Below, piece by piece: positions 34,278 through 43,622 of a stretch of 64,000 bases of DNA. The position numbers and the translations under genes are program-made. The stretch is from SZAS-103 sp036496805. Lineage in GTDB: Bacteria > Pseudomonadota > Gammaproteobacteria > Xanthomonadales > Xanthomonadaceae. Every line of letters begins with the position of its first letter. Positions within the stretch are counted from its first letter, which is position 1. The notes beneath the pieces were generated by a model that was not told the origin of the DNA, made no database searches, and saw only the letters and a program-made list of their open reading frames with translations. The stretch is from positions 20,046 to 84,045 of the forward strand of contig DASXKN010000006.1 in assembly GCA_036496805.1 (NCBI GenBank). Reading direction: 5' to 3'.

Positions 34278-36299
34278 TCAGTCCGTCGTACCCGGCAACT
34301 TGCCGAAATTGAACATGTCCATCAGGTTGCCGATCGCCGGCTGGTTCGACGGCACGTAGGGATAGCCAGGCGTCGGGATCGGGTTGGGCAGGTTGTCGCG
34401 GCTGCGCGGGGAAATGGTCTGGCCCAGGCCCCAGTTGGCTTCCACGAATTTGTCGAACGACACGTGATCGTAGTAGGTGTGGACCACGCGGCCGCCCTTC
34501 GAGTAGTTCGAGATCACCACCATCGGGATACGGGTGCCATCGCCGAAGAAGTCGACCGGCTGGACGTAGCCCGAATCCCAGTAGCCGCCGCCTTCGTCGA
34601 AGGTCACCACGATCGCGGTGTCCGACCAGACGCCCGGGTTGGCCTTGGCCATCTCGACGATCTTCTGCACATAGCCTTCGAAGAGTTCGAGCTTGGACGA
34701 AGCCGGGTGGCCATCGATGATGCCGTCGGGCTTGACGATCGAGACGGCCGGCAGGGTGTTGTTTTGCAGGTCGGCGTACAGGTCGTTGATGTCCTGCAGG
34801 TTCGCGCGCTGCGCCGGGTCGGACATGATCTGGGTGGAATACAGGAATGGATTGCAGATGTTGCAATAGGTGCCGGCCTCGCCGTCCTCCTTGCCGCCGT
34901 CCCAGCCTTCGCCGTAGTACTTCCAGCTCACGTGATTGCGGTTCAGCAGCAGGGCGAGGTTGTTCTGCGTGGTCGGCGGAATCGTGAACTGGTCGGAGCC
35001 GAGCGGGGCGGGCGTGCCGTCGCCGAGGTAGCCGGGGTTGTAGTTGTTCACGAGGTAGTACGCGCCGGGCCGGCAATCGCTGCCGCGGAAGCTCTGGTAC
35101 GGCAGGCTGCGCAGGTAACGGTTGACCGCCGCGACGCCGGGCTGGTTGCCGTTCGCGCAGTTGACGTAGGAGCCGCCGCCGTAACCGTCCTGCACGTACC
35201 AGTTGTTGGTGCCGAACTGTGCGTTCGGGTTCTCGACCTGGTTGGCAGGCGGGGTGGCGGGATTGCCGCTCGCGTCGGCGTAGTACACCGGGCCGCCGAA
35301 GCCGATCATCAGGTGGTTGGCGCCGGTTCCGCCCATCACCGACTGGTGCATGTTGTCGGACAGGGAATAGCTGCTGGCCAGTTGCTGGAAGTAGGGCGCG
35401 TCGCCCTGTGCCATGTTCAGGAACTCCATGGCGGTCGAGCCTTCGCCGGTCGTCTGGTCGCTGAAGCCGGACGGCAGCGCCGCGCCGTTGCTGCCGGCGC
35501 CGACCGTGGTCTCGACCCAGGGGAACAGGTCGTTGCGGCAACCGGCCGGGTTGGCCGCGGTCGCGTATTGCACGCTGCAGTCGAGCTGCTGCCACATCTG
35601 GAAGAAGCGGTGCACCGGGCTGTTGGCGTACGCGTCCTGGCTGATCGATGCATGCATGTCGACCGGCGCGTTCGCCAGGCTGGTCGGGAAGCGCGTATCG
35701 ACGACGCCATTGGGCAGGCCGGTGCCGCCTTCGACGAGTTCCTGGTAGGCGCTCGCCGGCAGCGCCGGCTCGATCGCCTGCGCGACGGCGACCGAGGGAA
35801 GGTAGGGATTGGTCGGCGCGCCGCCGGTGTTGATCGGGGGAAGGTGTGCGTAGGGCACGGTATGGACTGGCGCAACCGTGAACGCTCCGGTCGCCGATGC
35901 CTGCCATTGGCGCGCGCGGCCGACGTTCGGGCCGGGCGTGCCGTCGGCGTTGACGATGCCCTCCGACAGCAGGTTGTGGACGTGTTGTCCGGCCGGCGGG
36001 GTGTAGGTCGCGAAGACATGGTCGAAGGTGCGGTTCTCGCCGATGATCAGGATCACGTGCTTGATCGGCGTGAGCGTGATGTTGCTGCGGTCGACGTCGA
36101 CATGGTTCTGCGACAGGACCTGGCCGCCGGGAACGCCGGTCGGCTTCCTGTGCGCCGCGGAAGGCAGGTTCCTGCGAAAACCGGCGTCCCTGTCGGGCGC
36201 GGAGCCGGGTTGCGCGTTGGCCGTGGCGCCGGCGATGCCGGCGGCGAGCAGCGCGATGACGAACGGATTGAGCCGCATGCGGCTCGACGGCTTGCTCAT
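34278..36299 (-). CDS. Secreted phosphoesterase of the phospholipase C/acid phosphatase family
   Basis: This 673-residue protein has a signal peptide (about 8-29). It matches the bacterial phosphoesterase (PLC/AcpA) family, which hydrolyses phospholipids or phosphomonoesters. Supporting segments are the metal and nucleophile region HVILIIGENRTFDHVFATYT, VMGGTGANHLM, SIVKPDGIIDGHP and the metal-binding VTFDEGGGYWD, followed by RIPMVVISNYSKGG and YDHVSF. Cys pairs suggest disulphides in the periplasm or medium. Whether it prefers phosphatidylcholine or monoesters cannot be told. Confidence 0.87.
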   Translation of the reverse strand: MSKPSSRMRLNPFVIALLAAGIAGATANAQPGSAPDRDAGFRRNLPSAAHRKPTGVPGGQVLSQNHVDVDRSNITLTPIKHVILIIGENRTFDHVFATYTPPAGQHVHNLLSEGIVNADGTPGPNVGRARQWQASATGAFTVAPVHTVPYAHLPPINTGGAPTNPYLPSVAVAQAIEPALPASAYQELVEGGTGLPNGVVDTRFPTSLANAPVDMHASISQDAYANSPVHRFFQMWQQLDCSVQYATAANPAGCRNDLFPWVETTVGAGSNGAALPSGFSDQTTGEGSTAMEFLNMAQGDAPYFQQLASSYSLSDNMHQSVMGGTGANHLMIGFGGPVYYADASGNPATPPANQVENPNAQFGTNNWYVQDGYGGGSYVNCANGNQPGVAAVNRYLRSLPYQSFRGSDCRPGAYYLVNNYNPGYLGDGTPAPLGSDQFTIPPTTQNNLALLLNRNHVSWKYYGEGWDGGKEDGEAGTYCNICNPFLYSTQIMSDPAQRANLQDINDLYADLQNNTLPAVSIVKPDGIIDGHPASSKLELFEGYVQKIVEMAKANPGVWSDTAIVVTFDEGGGYWDSGYVQPVDFFGDGTRIPMVVISNYSKGGRVVHTYYDHVSFDKFVEANWGLGQTISPRSRDNLPNPIPTPGYPYVPSNQPAIGNLMDMFNFGKLPGTTD

Positions 36300-36592
36300 G
36301 ATTCGATCTCCTGGGGGATGCGATGAAGACAGCCGAAGCGTGGCTTCCGGTGGTCGCCCGGCGCGCGTACCGCATGCGCGAGCGATCAGGATTCTGGTGT
36401 GCGCGGATGACGGCGCGTTGGCACGCCTGCTACAGAAGCTATGCAGTCTTGCGACAGTCGCCGAGGCATGCGTCGAAGGCGTTGCGCTTTCCGCGCCGGG
36501 CGAAGAGTCAAGGACTGTGATGCGCGACCTGCGCGTCGCTACCGGCAGATGTAAGCTCTGCTGCGATTCGCTGGAACGATCTGGAGAAGGGC

Positions 36593-36895
36593 ATGCGCGG
36601 GATTCGCGAGCATTTCGACACGGGGTCGCTGCTGGTGATCCTGATCACCCTGGGGTTGTTCCTGGTTGCCCTGATCGAGAAGGGATTCACCCACGACATG
36701 CTGCTCGAGGCGGGCGTGTTCCTGATCTCGGTCAAGCTGATCATGATGGCGTACAAGAACGGCAAGCAGGAGGCGGCCTTGCAGGCCAGACTCGACCAGT
36801 TGCTGGCGATCGTGGAGCGGCTGGACGCGCGCTCGCCGGATGCGCAGGGGCCGGCCGGCGATTCCGGCGACAACAATGGCGGCCATTTCCGCTAG
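36593..36895 (+). CDS. Small membrane protein with C-terminal coiled coil
   Basis: This 100-residue protein has two membrane segments (about 10-27 and 36-52), a coiled-coil-like helix (QEAALQARLDQLLAIVERLD) and a polar tail. No family is recognised. The ribosome site GGAGAAGG sits right before the ATG. It is followed after 28 bp by the degenerate GGDEF-EAL gene and may be co-transcribed with it. Confidence 0.65.
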   Translation: MRGIREHFDTGSLLVILITLGLFLVALIEKGFTHDMLLEAGVFLISVKLIMMAYKNGKQEAALQARLDQLLAIVERLDARSPDAQGPAGDSGDNNGGHFR

Positions 36896-36923
36896 TCTTC
36901 GCGGTAACGACGCGAGGGAGTGC

Positions 36924-38501
36924 ATGGCGGACGACGCGATCCATGAGGAAACCGATGGCGAGCCGACGGCGCGACGACCGGACGCGACCGCGACGCCCAC
37001 GGCCTTGCTGCTGTTCCCGATCAATGCCTTGCCACCCGACGACTGGCATACGGCGTGGGCGGCGGCGGGCTGGAAGGTCGTCGCCTGCGACAATGCATCC
37101 GAGGTCGGCGCAGCGCTTGACGGCTCGCCGGAGATGACGCTGTTCGCCGTGCCGTGGCCCGGCAGCGGCGACATGACATCGGCTTCCACGCTGGCCGACG
37201 AGCTGCAGTTCGCGGTTTCGGCGCTCGGCACGTCGCACGATGCTTCCGATGCCGCCGAGGTGACCGGCGGCATGATGCGCAGGGCCGACTTCCTCGCGCA
37301 CCTCGCCGCGGTCATGCGCGCGCCCGACGAGAGCGGTTGCTGCGCGCTGCTGGCCATCCGCGTCGACCGCTTCGCCGAGTTCGCCTCCCGCCTCGACCGC
37401 ACGGCCATCTTCGACCTCGAGGAAGCGCTCGCCGAGCGCTTTGCCGGCGAATTGCACGGGGATGATGCGTACACGATCTGGCTGGAGTTCGGCTTCGGCG
37501 TGCTCGTGCGCCGCGAGCATGCCGAGCGCGTGCACGAACTCGCGCGGCGGATCTGCGCGCGGGTGGCGCGCGAGCCGTTCGAGATCGCCGGGGAGTCGTG
37601 CGGGCTGACCGTTTCGATCGGCGTCGCACTGCCGCCGCGCGGATACGCGGGGGCCGACCGCTGGTTCGCGGTCGCGCATGCGGCGCAGGCGATCGCGGTG
37701 CGCCACGGCGGCAATCGCCATGACGGCTTGCTGACGCGCGCCTATGAGCCGATTCCGGCAGAGCGCGTGTTGATCATCCGCGAATGGGTCGAGGAGGCCA
37801 AGACCGGCAACAACGTGCTGGCCGAATTCCAGCCCGTGCTGCCGCTCAAGGCCGGCGCCGCGAACCTGTACACCATGCACACGAAACTGCGCGACTTCCG
37901 CGACCCGCTCGGCGGCGTCTACCGCCGCGAGTACCTGCGGCTGGCGCGCGACGCAGGCGCGATGGTGGTGATCGACCGCATCGGCCTGTTCAGGGCCTTC
38001 GAGGCGCTGGAACAGGAGCGATCGCGCGGTCGGAACACGCGGCTGATGGTGCCGGTCGAGCCCGACACGCTCGAGGGAACGCCGTGGCGCTGGCTGCAAG
38101 CCGAACTGCGACGCCGGCTACCTCTGGCGAGCGGCCTGGTGCTCGAATTGGAAGGCGGTGAGTGGCTGCTCGCCGAAGGACGCGTGGAACGCCTGCTGGA
38201 GCTTGCCACGCTCGGCGTGGGCCTGTGCGTGCACGACCGCCGTGGAGGGCTGGAGCAGCTCCGGACGTGGTCGCGGTTGCCGCTGGATCTGTTGATGCTG
38301 CAGGCGGACGTGGTCGAGCGTGTCGCGGCCGACGACCTGGGCAAGGCGCTGGCGTTTTGGCGCGATCAGGGCCGCGCGGTCATCGTCGACGAAGTCGACC
38401 GGGCCTCTGACCTGCCCATGTTCCGTGATCTGGGCGTCGACTACCTGCGCGGGCCGGGCGTGGCCGCGATCGGCCCGAGGCTGGACTACGACTTCGAGTG
38501 A
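36924..38501 (+). CDS. Degenerate GGDEF-EAL protein
   Basis: This 525-residue protein has the layout of a c-di-GMP signalling protein but without catalytic motifs. There is an N-terminal receiver-like region (about 25-85) and a GGDEF-fold region (about 115-265), where the active loop reads WLEFGFGVLV. An EAL-fold region (about 285-525) has EFQPVLPL at its start, but the EAL motif is replaced by GAANLYTMHT. It ends VDYLRGPGVAAIGP. It is therefore likely a c-di-GMP or protein-binding effector in the manner of FimX. The start at 36924 has AGGGAG upstream. Confidence 0.75.
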   Translation: MADDAIHEETDGEPTARRPDATATPTALLLFPINALPPDDWHTAWAAAGWKVVACDNASEVGAALDGSPEMTLFAVPWPGSGDMTSASTLADELQFAVSALGTSHDASDAAEVTGGMMRRADFLAHLAAVMRAPDESGCCALLAIRVDRFAEFASRLDRTAIFDLEEALAERFAGELHGDDAYTIWLEFGFGVLVRREHAERVHELARRICARVAREPFEIAGESCGLTVSIGVALPPRGYAGADRWFAVAHAAQAIAVRHGGNRHDGLLTRAYEPIPAERVLIIREWVEEAKTGNNVLAEFQPVLPLKAGAANLYTMHTKLRDFRDPLGGVYRREYLRLARDAGAMVVIDRIGLFRAFEALEQERSRGRNTRLMVPVEPDTLEGTPWRWLQAELRRRLPLASGLVLELEGGEWLLAEGRVERLLELATLGVGLCVHDRRGGLEQLRTWSRLPLDLLMLQADVVERVAADDLGKALAFWRDQGRAVIVDEVDRASDLPMFRDLGVDYLRGPGVAAIGPRLDYDFE

Positions 38502-38613
38502 GGGATCGGCGAGCCGATCCGGCGAGGCGCCGCGCGAAGGCAGCGTGGGGCCGGCGGGCTGGGCGTGGCCGTCATCCGCGCCTGGGCAACGGATGACGGA
38601 CCCGCTTCAGATC

Positions 38614-38886
38614 TTACTGGCCGGCAGGCAGGGTGACCTTGCTGTCCGGCGGGGTGACGACCATGTTGTCGGCGCTGTGGTCGATCTTGGCCGGATCGCC
38701 GGCGACGTGCGCATGGTGGTGCATGGCATGGTGCTTCTTGGCGGGCTTGGCGGCGGCGCCGGAAGCGGCGGCGGCGGGGGCCGCATCGGAAGCGGCGGAA
38801 GCCGGGGAAGCGGCGTCCTGGGCGAAGGCGGCGGGGACGGCGAAGGCGAGGGTCAGGCTGGCAGCAAGCAGGAAACGTGCTTTCAT
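38614..38886 (-). CDS. Small secreted Ala-rich protein
   Basis: This 90-residue protein has a signal peptide (KARFLLAASLTLAFAVPAAF), an Ala/Ser/Pro-rich low-complexity part, a Lys/His cluster and the C-terminus HVAGDPAKIDHSAD...VTLPAGQ. That tail resembles the one of the protein at 28876-29364. The start at 38886 is chosen for the signal peptide. Family and function are unknown. Confidence 0.6.
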   Translation of the reverse strand: MKARFLLAASLTLAFAVPAAFAQDAASPASAASDAAPAAAASGAAAKPAKKHHAMHHHAHVAGDPAKIDHSADNMVVTPPDSKVTLPAGQ

Positions 38887-39017
38887 CGGTAGCTCCTGGA
38901 TTGAGGATGCATCGCGGCATCGCGCCACGATGGCCGCAATTTATACCATGGGGATTCGCCGGCCCTGTACGGCAGGCATCCGGATGCTGAACGAGCCTCG
39001 TGCCCGTTCCGACGCGG

Positions 39018-40256
39018 TCAGCCCGGGCCGCCCTCGGCACGCACGACCTTGTTGCGGCCGGTTTCCTTGGCGACATACAGCGCCTTGTCGGCGCGCGAGA
39101 TCATCGCGTGGCCGTCTTCCCGGTGGTCCCATTCGGCAACGCCGAAGCTGGCGCTGACCGAGCCGACGTCGCCGAACGGCGAGCCGGCGATCTTCGCGCG
39201 CACCGCTTCGGCCATCGCATAGGCGGCATCGATCCGGGTCTCGCGCAGCATGATCACGAATTCCTCGCCGCCGAAGCGTGCCGCACTGTCCGATCCGCGC
39301 AGCAGCTCGCGCACGCGCAACGCGGCGTTCTTGAGCACCATGTCGCCGCTGTCGTGGCCGAAGGTGTCGTTGATGCGCTTGAAGAAGTCGAGGTCGAGGA
39401 TGATCACCGACAGGCCGAGGTTCCGGATCCTCGCCTCGGACATCGCCGCCTCGAGCTGCTCGAAGAAACGCCGGCGGTTGACCAGGTCGGTGAGGAAGTC
39501 CTTGGTCGCCAGGTCTTCCAGCCTGCGGTTCATCCGCGTCATCGGGTCGATCACCAGGCCGGTGAGCGCGAAGTTCATCGCCACGAACATCACCGCGAAG
39601 ATCGCCAGCAGCGAGAGCATGAAGCTCGCGAAGGTCTCGCGCGCCTTCTCCAGCGGATAGAACACCGGCACCTGCACGATCTGCATGCCGACGATGTCGT
39701 TGAGCTTCCAGCCGAAGCCGTTCTTCGGGCCGTAGATCCTGACCATCGAGGCCGGCGCCATCCCGGGCGTGGTGTGGCAGCCGAGGCAGGAGGGCTTGAC
39801 GATCCTGATCGGGCGCGCGACGTACATCGTGCGCGCCACGCCTTCGCCGTGGAATCCGCTGACTTCCTTGCCGGCGCTGCCGTCGCGGAAGCGGTTGATG
39901 ACCTGCGTTTCCCAGTCGCTGGCCTGGTCGCGCGGGTTGGTCGGGTTGAGCACCGCTTCCTTGTAGTCGTAGCCGACGTAGCGATCCTGGAGGCGATGCA
40001 CGACCTCGGTCGCCGCGAAGGCGGGCACGGTCTCGGGCAGGAAGGTCTGGGCGTTGAGCGGATCGAGGTGCGGCTTGATGTTGTCGGTCGTGTAGCCGCG
40101 CACCGCCAGCGCGGTCTCCATCAGGACCTGCGAGTTGTACTCGACTTCCTTGACCGCGTTCTGCTCGAGGTAGCGGTTGTAGTAGACGGCCGCGCCGATC
40201 ACGCCAAGCACGAAAACGCTCGCGAGCACGAGGTTGAATTTCAGGCGCAGGTTCAT
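39018..40256 (-). CDS. Diguanylate cyclase with periplasmic heme-c sensor domain
   Basis: This 412-residue membrane protein has a first membrane segment (about 8-25) and a periplasmic DUF3365/Tll0287-like sensor containing the heme-c attachment site CLGCH. A second membrane segment follows (about 205-230, with a short HAMP-like stretch), then a GGDEF domain. The active site is GGEEF and the inhibitory I-site RGSD lies five residues before it, so it should make c-di-GMP and be feedback-inhibited. The start at 40256 precedes the first membrane helix. A redox- or gas-sensing input is inferred from the heme motif. Confidence 0.88.
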   Translation of the reverse strand: MNLRLKFNLVLASVFVLGVIGAAVYYNRYLEQNAVKEVEYNSQVLMETALAVRGYTTDNIKPHLDPLNAQTFLPETVPAFAATEVVHRLQDRYVGYDYKEAVLNPTNPRDQASDWETQVINRFRDGSAGKEVSGFHGEGVARTMYVARPIRIVKPSCLGCHTTPGMAPASMVRIYGPKNGFGWKLNDIVGMQIVQVPVFYPLEKARETFASFMLSLLAIFAVMFVAMNFALTGLVIDPMTRMNRRLEDLATKDFLTDLVNRRRFFEQLEAAMSEARIRNLGLSVIILDLDFFKRINDTFGHDSGDMVLKNAALRVRELLRGSDSAARFGGEEFVIMLRETRIDAAYAMAEAVRAKIAGSPFGDVGSVSASFGVAEWDHREDGHAMISRADKALYVAKETGRNKVVRAEGGPG

Positions 40257-40458
40257 GGCGCTTCCGGTGGTCGTGGTCGGCGGTCGGCTCGCGCGGCCCG
40301 CATCGGCGGCAGGTACAGACATCCCCGTGATCATCATACCGGATGCCGGCGCGACGGCGTCGTCGTCGATCCTTGCGCGCGATATGCGCTGCGCCCAGAC
40401 TTGCGGTCTGGACGTCGCGGGCTGGCCGCGACGACACATTCGGAGAATGGAACCGGCG

Positions 40459-42204
40459 ATGGAAGGAACGAAGGAACACACGGCGCACAAGGGCGATTTC
40501 TCGGGCAACGACCGGCTGCTGCTGCTCTCGGTGTTCGCGCTGGCGATCGGCGGAATCAGCACCCTCGGCGCCTGGGTCCTGCTGGCGATGATCCGCTTCT
40601 TCACCAACGTCTTCTATTTCCAGACCGCGTCCACGACCTTCCATTCCCCGGCCGAGCACCACCTGGGCGCATGGGCGATCCTCGTGCCCGCGGTCGGTGG
40701 CCTGATCGTCGGCCTGATGGCGCGCTATGGCAGCGAGAAGATCCGCGGCCACGGCATCCCCGAGGCGCTGGAGGCGATCCTGTTCGGCAAGAGCCGCATG
40801 TCGGCGAAGGTCGCGGTGCTCAAGCCGCTGTCGTCCGGCATCGTGATCGGCAGCGGCGGCCCGTTCGGTGCGGAAGGCCCGATCATCATGACCGGCGGCG
40901 CGGCCGCATCGCTGCTGGCGCAGGCCTTCCACCTCACCTCGGTCGAACGCAAGGCGCTGCTGGTGGCGGGTGCCTGCGCGGGCATGACTGCGGTGTTCGG
41001 AACGCCGGTGGCGGCCGTGTTGCTCGCGGTCGAGCTGCTGCTGTTCGAACTGCGCCCGCGGAGCCTGCTGCCGGTGGCGCTGGCCTGCGCGGTTGCCGGT
41101 TTCCTGCGGCCGCTGTGGGCCGAGGGGGGTCCGCTGTTTCCGCTCGACGTCGCGAGCACGTCGTCGTGGGCGATCGTCTCGTCGATCGTCGCCGGTCTCG
41201 CGGCGGGATTGTTGTCGGCGGCGATGACGAACACCCTCTATTTCGTCGAGGACGCGTTCGCGAAACTGCCGATCCACTGGATGTGGTGGCCGGCGCTCGG
41301 CGGACTGATCGTCGGTATCGGCGGATATTTCGAACCGCGCGCGCTGGGCGTGGGCTACGACGTGATCGGCGACCTGCTCAACCAGCACATGATCCTGTCG
41401 GCGGTGCTGGCGCTGCTCGCGGTGAAGGCGATCATCTGGGTCGTGGCGCTCGGCTCGGGGACTTCCGGTGGCGTGCTCGCGCCGCTGCTGATGATCGGTG
41501 CGGGTCTCGGCTGTGCGCTCGGCCACTGGCTGCCGGGCGGCGATCCGCGGCTGTGGGCGCTGGTGTGCATGGCCGCGACCCTGGGCGGGACGATGCGCGC
41601 ACCACTGACCGCGGTGGTGTTCGCGTTCGGGCTGACCCACGACGCGAACGCGATCCTGCCGGTGCTGCTCGGCAGCGCCGTCGCCTACGGGCTGACGGTC
41701 GTCATCATGCCGCGCTCGATCCTCACCGAGAAAATCGCCCGCCGCGGCCACCACGTGTATCGCGAATACGGCGTGGACCCGCTCGAGCGGCATTTCATCG
41801 CCGAGGTGATGACGCGCGAGGCCGTCACGATTCCGGGCGGGATGGCGGTCCGCGAAGCGTTGCGCCAGTACTTCGGAGCCGAGCAGATGCAGCGCGCCTA
41901 TCCGGTCGTCGTCGCGGACCGCTTGCTGGGCGTGGTCGATCGCGCGCGCCTGCAGGCGTGTGTGCCGGAGAACGTGGGGCGGCCGGTCGCCGAGTTGCTG
42001 GCGCAGGAGCCCGCGAACTACGCGTTGCCGACGGAAACCTGCCGCGCGGTTGCGTCGCGGCTTGCCGCGTTCGGGCTGGAACGGCTGGCGGTGGTCGACG
42101 CGCCCGGATCGCAGCGCCTGATCGGCATCGTCAGCCGCAGCGACCTGCTCAAGCCGGCGCGCCACCTGTACGAAGAGGAATTGCGGCGCGAGCGGTTCCT
42201 CTAG
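40459..42204 (+). CDS. ClC-type chloride channel/transporter with CBS domains
   Basis: This 581-residue membrane protein has about ten membrane segments and the ClC signature loops: GSGGPFGAEGPIIMTGG (containing the gating Glu), GTPVAAVLLAVELL and GTSGGVLAPLLMIG. Two CBS motifs follow from about residue 450 (FIAEVMTREAVTIPGG, LIGIVSRSDLLKPARH). The selectivity segment reads GSGGP instead of the usual GSGIP. Channel and H+/Cl- exchanger cannot be separated. The ATG at 40459 is preferred because the one at 40447 lies too close to its GGAG; both are possible. Confidence 0.9.
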   Translation: MEGTKEHTAHKGDFSGNDRLLLLSVFALAIGGISTLGAWVLLAMIRFFTNVFYFQTASTTFHSPAEHHLGAWAILVPAVGGLIVGLMARYGSEKIRGHGIPEALEAILFGKSRMSAKVAVLKPLSSGIVIGSGGPFGAEGPIIMTGGAAASLLAQAFHLTSVERKALLVAGACAGMTAVFGTPVAAVLLAVELLLFELRPRSLLPVALACAVAGFLRPLWAEGGPLFPLDVASTSSWAIVSSIVAGLAAGLLSAAMTNTLYFVEDAFAKLPIHWMWWPALGGLIVGIGGYFEPRALGVGYDVIGDLLNQHMILSAVLALLAVKAIIWVVALGSGTSGGVLAPLLMIGAGLGCALGHWLPGGDPRLWALVCMAATLGGTMRAPLTAVVFAFGLTHDANAILPVLLGSAVAYGLTVVIMPRSILTEKIARRGHHVYREYGVDPLERHFIAEVMTREAVTIPGGMAVREALRQYFGAEQMQRAYPVVVADRLLGVVDRARLQACVPENVGRPVAELLAQEPANYALPTETCRAVASRLAAFGLERLAVVDAPGSQRLIGIVSRSDLLKPARHLYEEELRRERFL

Positions 42205-42217
42205 CCGCGACCGTTTG

Positions 42218-42259
42218 CAGGATCGCCACGACAGGATCGCCACGACAGGATCGCCACGA
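42218..42259. repeat. Three tandem 14-bp repeats
   Basis: The unit CAGGATCGCCACGA occurs three times in a row directly after the ClC gene and before the hairpin at 42265. It is a short perfect tandem array, possibly a hypervariable site. Confidence 0.9.
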
Positions 42260-42264
42260 AAGAA

Positions 42265-42290
42265 GAGGCCGTCGCGCGGGCGACGGCCTC
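42265..42290. terminator. Bidirectional hairpin between the ClC and His-rich genes
   Basis: GAGGCCGTCG and CGACGGCCTC pair perfectly over ten bases around a six-base loop. It sits between two convergent genes. Neither side has a strong T-run. Confidence 0.65.
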
Positions 42291-42311
42291 GTGGGCGGAT
42301 CCCGGAACGGC

Positions 42312-43391
42312 TCAGTGCTTGTGGTCGTGCTTGTGATCGTCCGATGGATGCGATTCGGCGTGCTTCGGCGGCGCGGGTTGATGGGGTGCGCCCATGGGCT
42401 GGCCGGGACCGCCGTGCTGCGAACCTCGCTGCGGCATCATCCCGCCATGGGCCTGCATCATCGGCTGGCCATGGTCGGATGCATGCGAGTGGCCCGAATG
42501 ATGGTGGTGGTCGGACGTCGTCGATCCCATCGCGGGGGAACCGGCATCGGACGATGAATGCGGCGAGCTGTCGTCGTGCCCGTCATGCCCGTGCGAAGCC
42601 TTGTCCCCTTCGTGTTCGTGGGAGTCCTTGTCCTTCGCGTGGTCGTTGTCATGGTGTCCATGATCGAAGTCGCCCGGGTGCGCGCTCGCGGTCACCGCCG
42701 GGTGGCCGTGGTTGACCCCGGACCGCAGCGATTCGTCGTGCCGCGCCTTGTCCATGTGCTCGCGCTGCACGGCGGAGGGCCCGGTATGGCGCTCGTGCTC
42801 GTAGCGCAGCTCTTCGGCCGATGCATGGTGGTCGACGCCGCCCGGGCCGTTGAAGCTGAAGTGGTTCACGGCGTCGTCGCCCGCTTCCCGCCGTTCGTAG
42901 ACGTGGATCCTTCCGCCGCCGCGGACATGGTTGTAGGCGCTGTTGTAGTAGAACCCGTCGTGACGCCAGTAGCCGCCGACATAGCCCACGCCGATATAGC
43001 CATAGCCGTAGTTGATGCCGCCGTAGTAGCCCACGTGCGGGCCCCAGTAACCGGAATGGAAGATGTAGGCGCCATCGTTCCAGCCCCAGTAGCCGGGGGT
43101 CCACAACGCGCCGGAGTAGGGCGCGAGCACCCAGGTGCCGGGCACCCAGTAGTAGTCGTTGATGTCCTCATCCCAGGCCCAGTAGCCTGGTGTCCACATG
43201 TAGCCCGGGCCGGGCATCTCGGGTTGCTCGTACACCGGCAGCAGCGGCGGCGCGATCCGCACCGAGATGATGGTGGACGCCTGCGCCTGCGGCGCCAGGG
43301 TGAAGGCCGATGCGGCCAGCAAGGCGCCCGCTGCGCAAGCGAGCAGGGTGCGTTTCATCGAGCGGGGCGTTGCGGTGGCAAGCGGGGTCAT
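42312..43391 (-). CDS. Secreted YXWGXW-repeat protein with His-rich tail
   Basis: This 359-residue protein has a signal peptide ending near APQAQA. The N-terminal half has repeated aromatic-glycine motifs (YMWTPGYWAWDED, YYWVPGTWVLAP, ALWTPGYWGWNDG, YIFHSGYWGPHVG, VGGYWRHDGFYY). The C-terminal half is very rich in His, Asp and Gly (DHGHHDNDHAKDKDSHEHEG) and ends DDHKHDHKH, suggesting metal binding. The ATG at 43391 is preceded by CCAGGAACC, a ribosome site; an internal Met at 43358 would give a shorter signal. The function is unknown. Confidence 0.78.
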   Translation of the reverse strand: MTPLATATPRSMKRTLLACAAGALLAASAFTLAPQAQASTIISVRIAPPLLPVYEQPEMPGPGYMWTPGYWAWDEDINDYYWVPGTWVLAPYSGALWTPGYWGWNDGAYIFHSGYWGPHVGYYGGINYGYGYIGVGYVGGYWRHDGFYYNSAYNHVRGGGRIHVYERREAGDDAVNHFSFNGPGGVDHHASAEELRYEHERHTGPSAVQREHMDKARHDESLRSGVNHGHPAVTASAHPGDFDHGHHDNDHAKDKDSHEHEGDKASHGHDGHDDSSPHSSSDAGSPAMGSTTSDHHHHSGHSHASDHGQPMMQAHGGMMPQRGSQHGGPGQPMGAPHQPAPPKHAESHPSDDHKHDHKH

Positions 43392-43622
43392 GGGTGGTTC
43401 CTGGAGGTTTCGGGTGGTGGCATAGAAATACCCGATCGACGATGCGTGGGAAAGCCGGGATTGGCGGTCGTTGAAACTCTCTTCACGAAACGCGCCGGTC
43501 CGCGTGCAGGGCCCTTCGTGTCGCGGGCGACGGCGCTTGCCGCCCCGCATCGACGGAAGATGCGCCGGATGCGGGGCGGGGATATGCTGGACACCCCCTT
43601 TTCCATCGTGATGGGAGACGCC

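Noticed and set aside
36323..36520. 65-codon frame upstream of the small membrane protein
   Set aside because: No ribosome site, no recognisable protein features, and shadow-like composition.
38941..42557. Very long open frames on both strands (about 1100 and 1185 codons) across the diguanylate cyclase and ClC genes
   Set aside because: They are antisense or out of frame to two well-supported genes and consist of His/Arg/Asp-rich shadow sequence without motifs.
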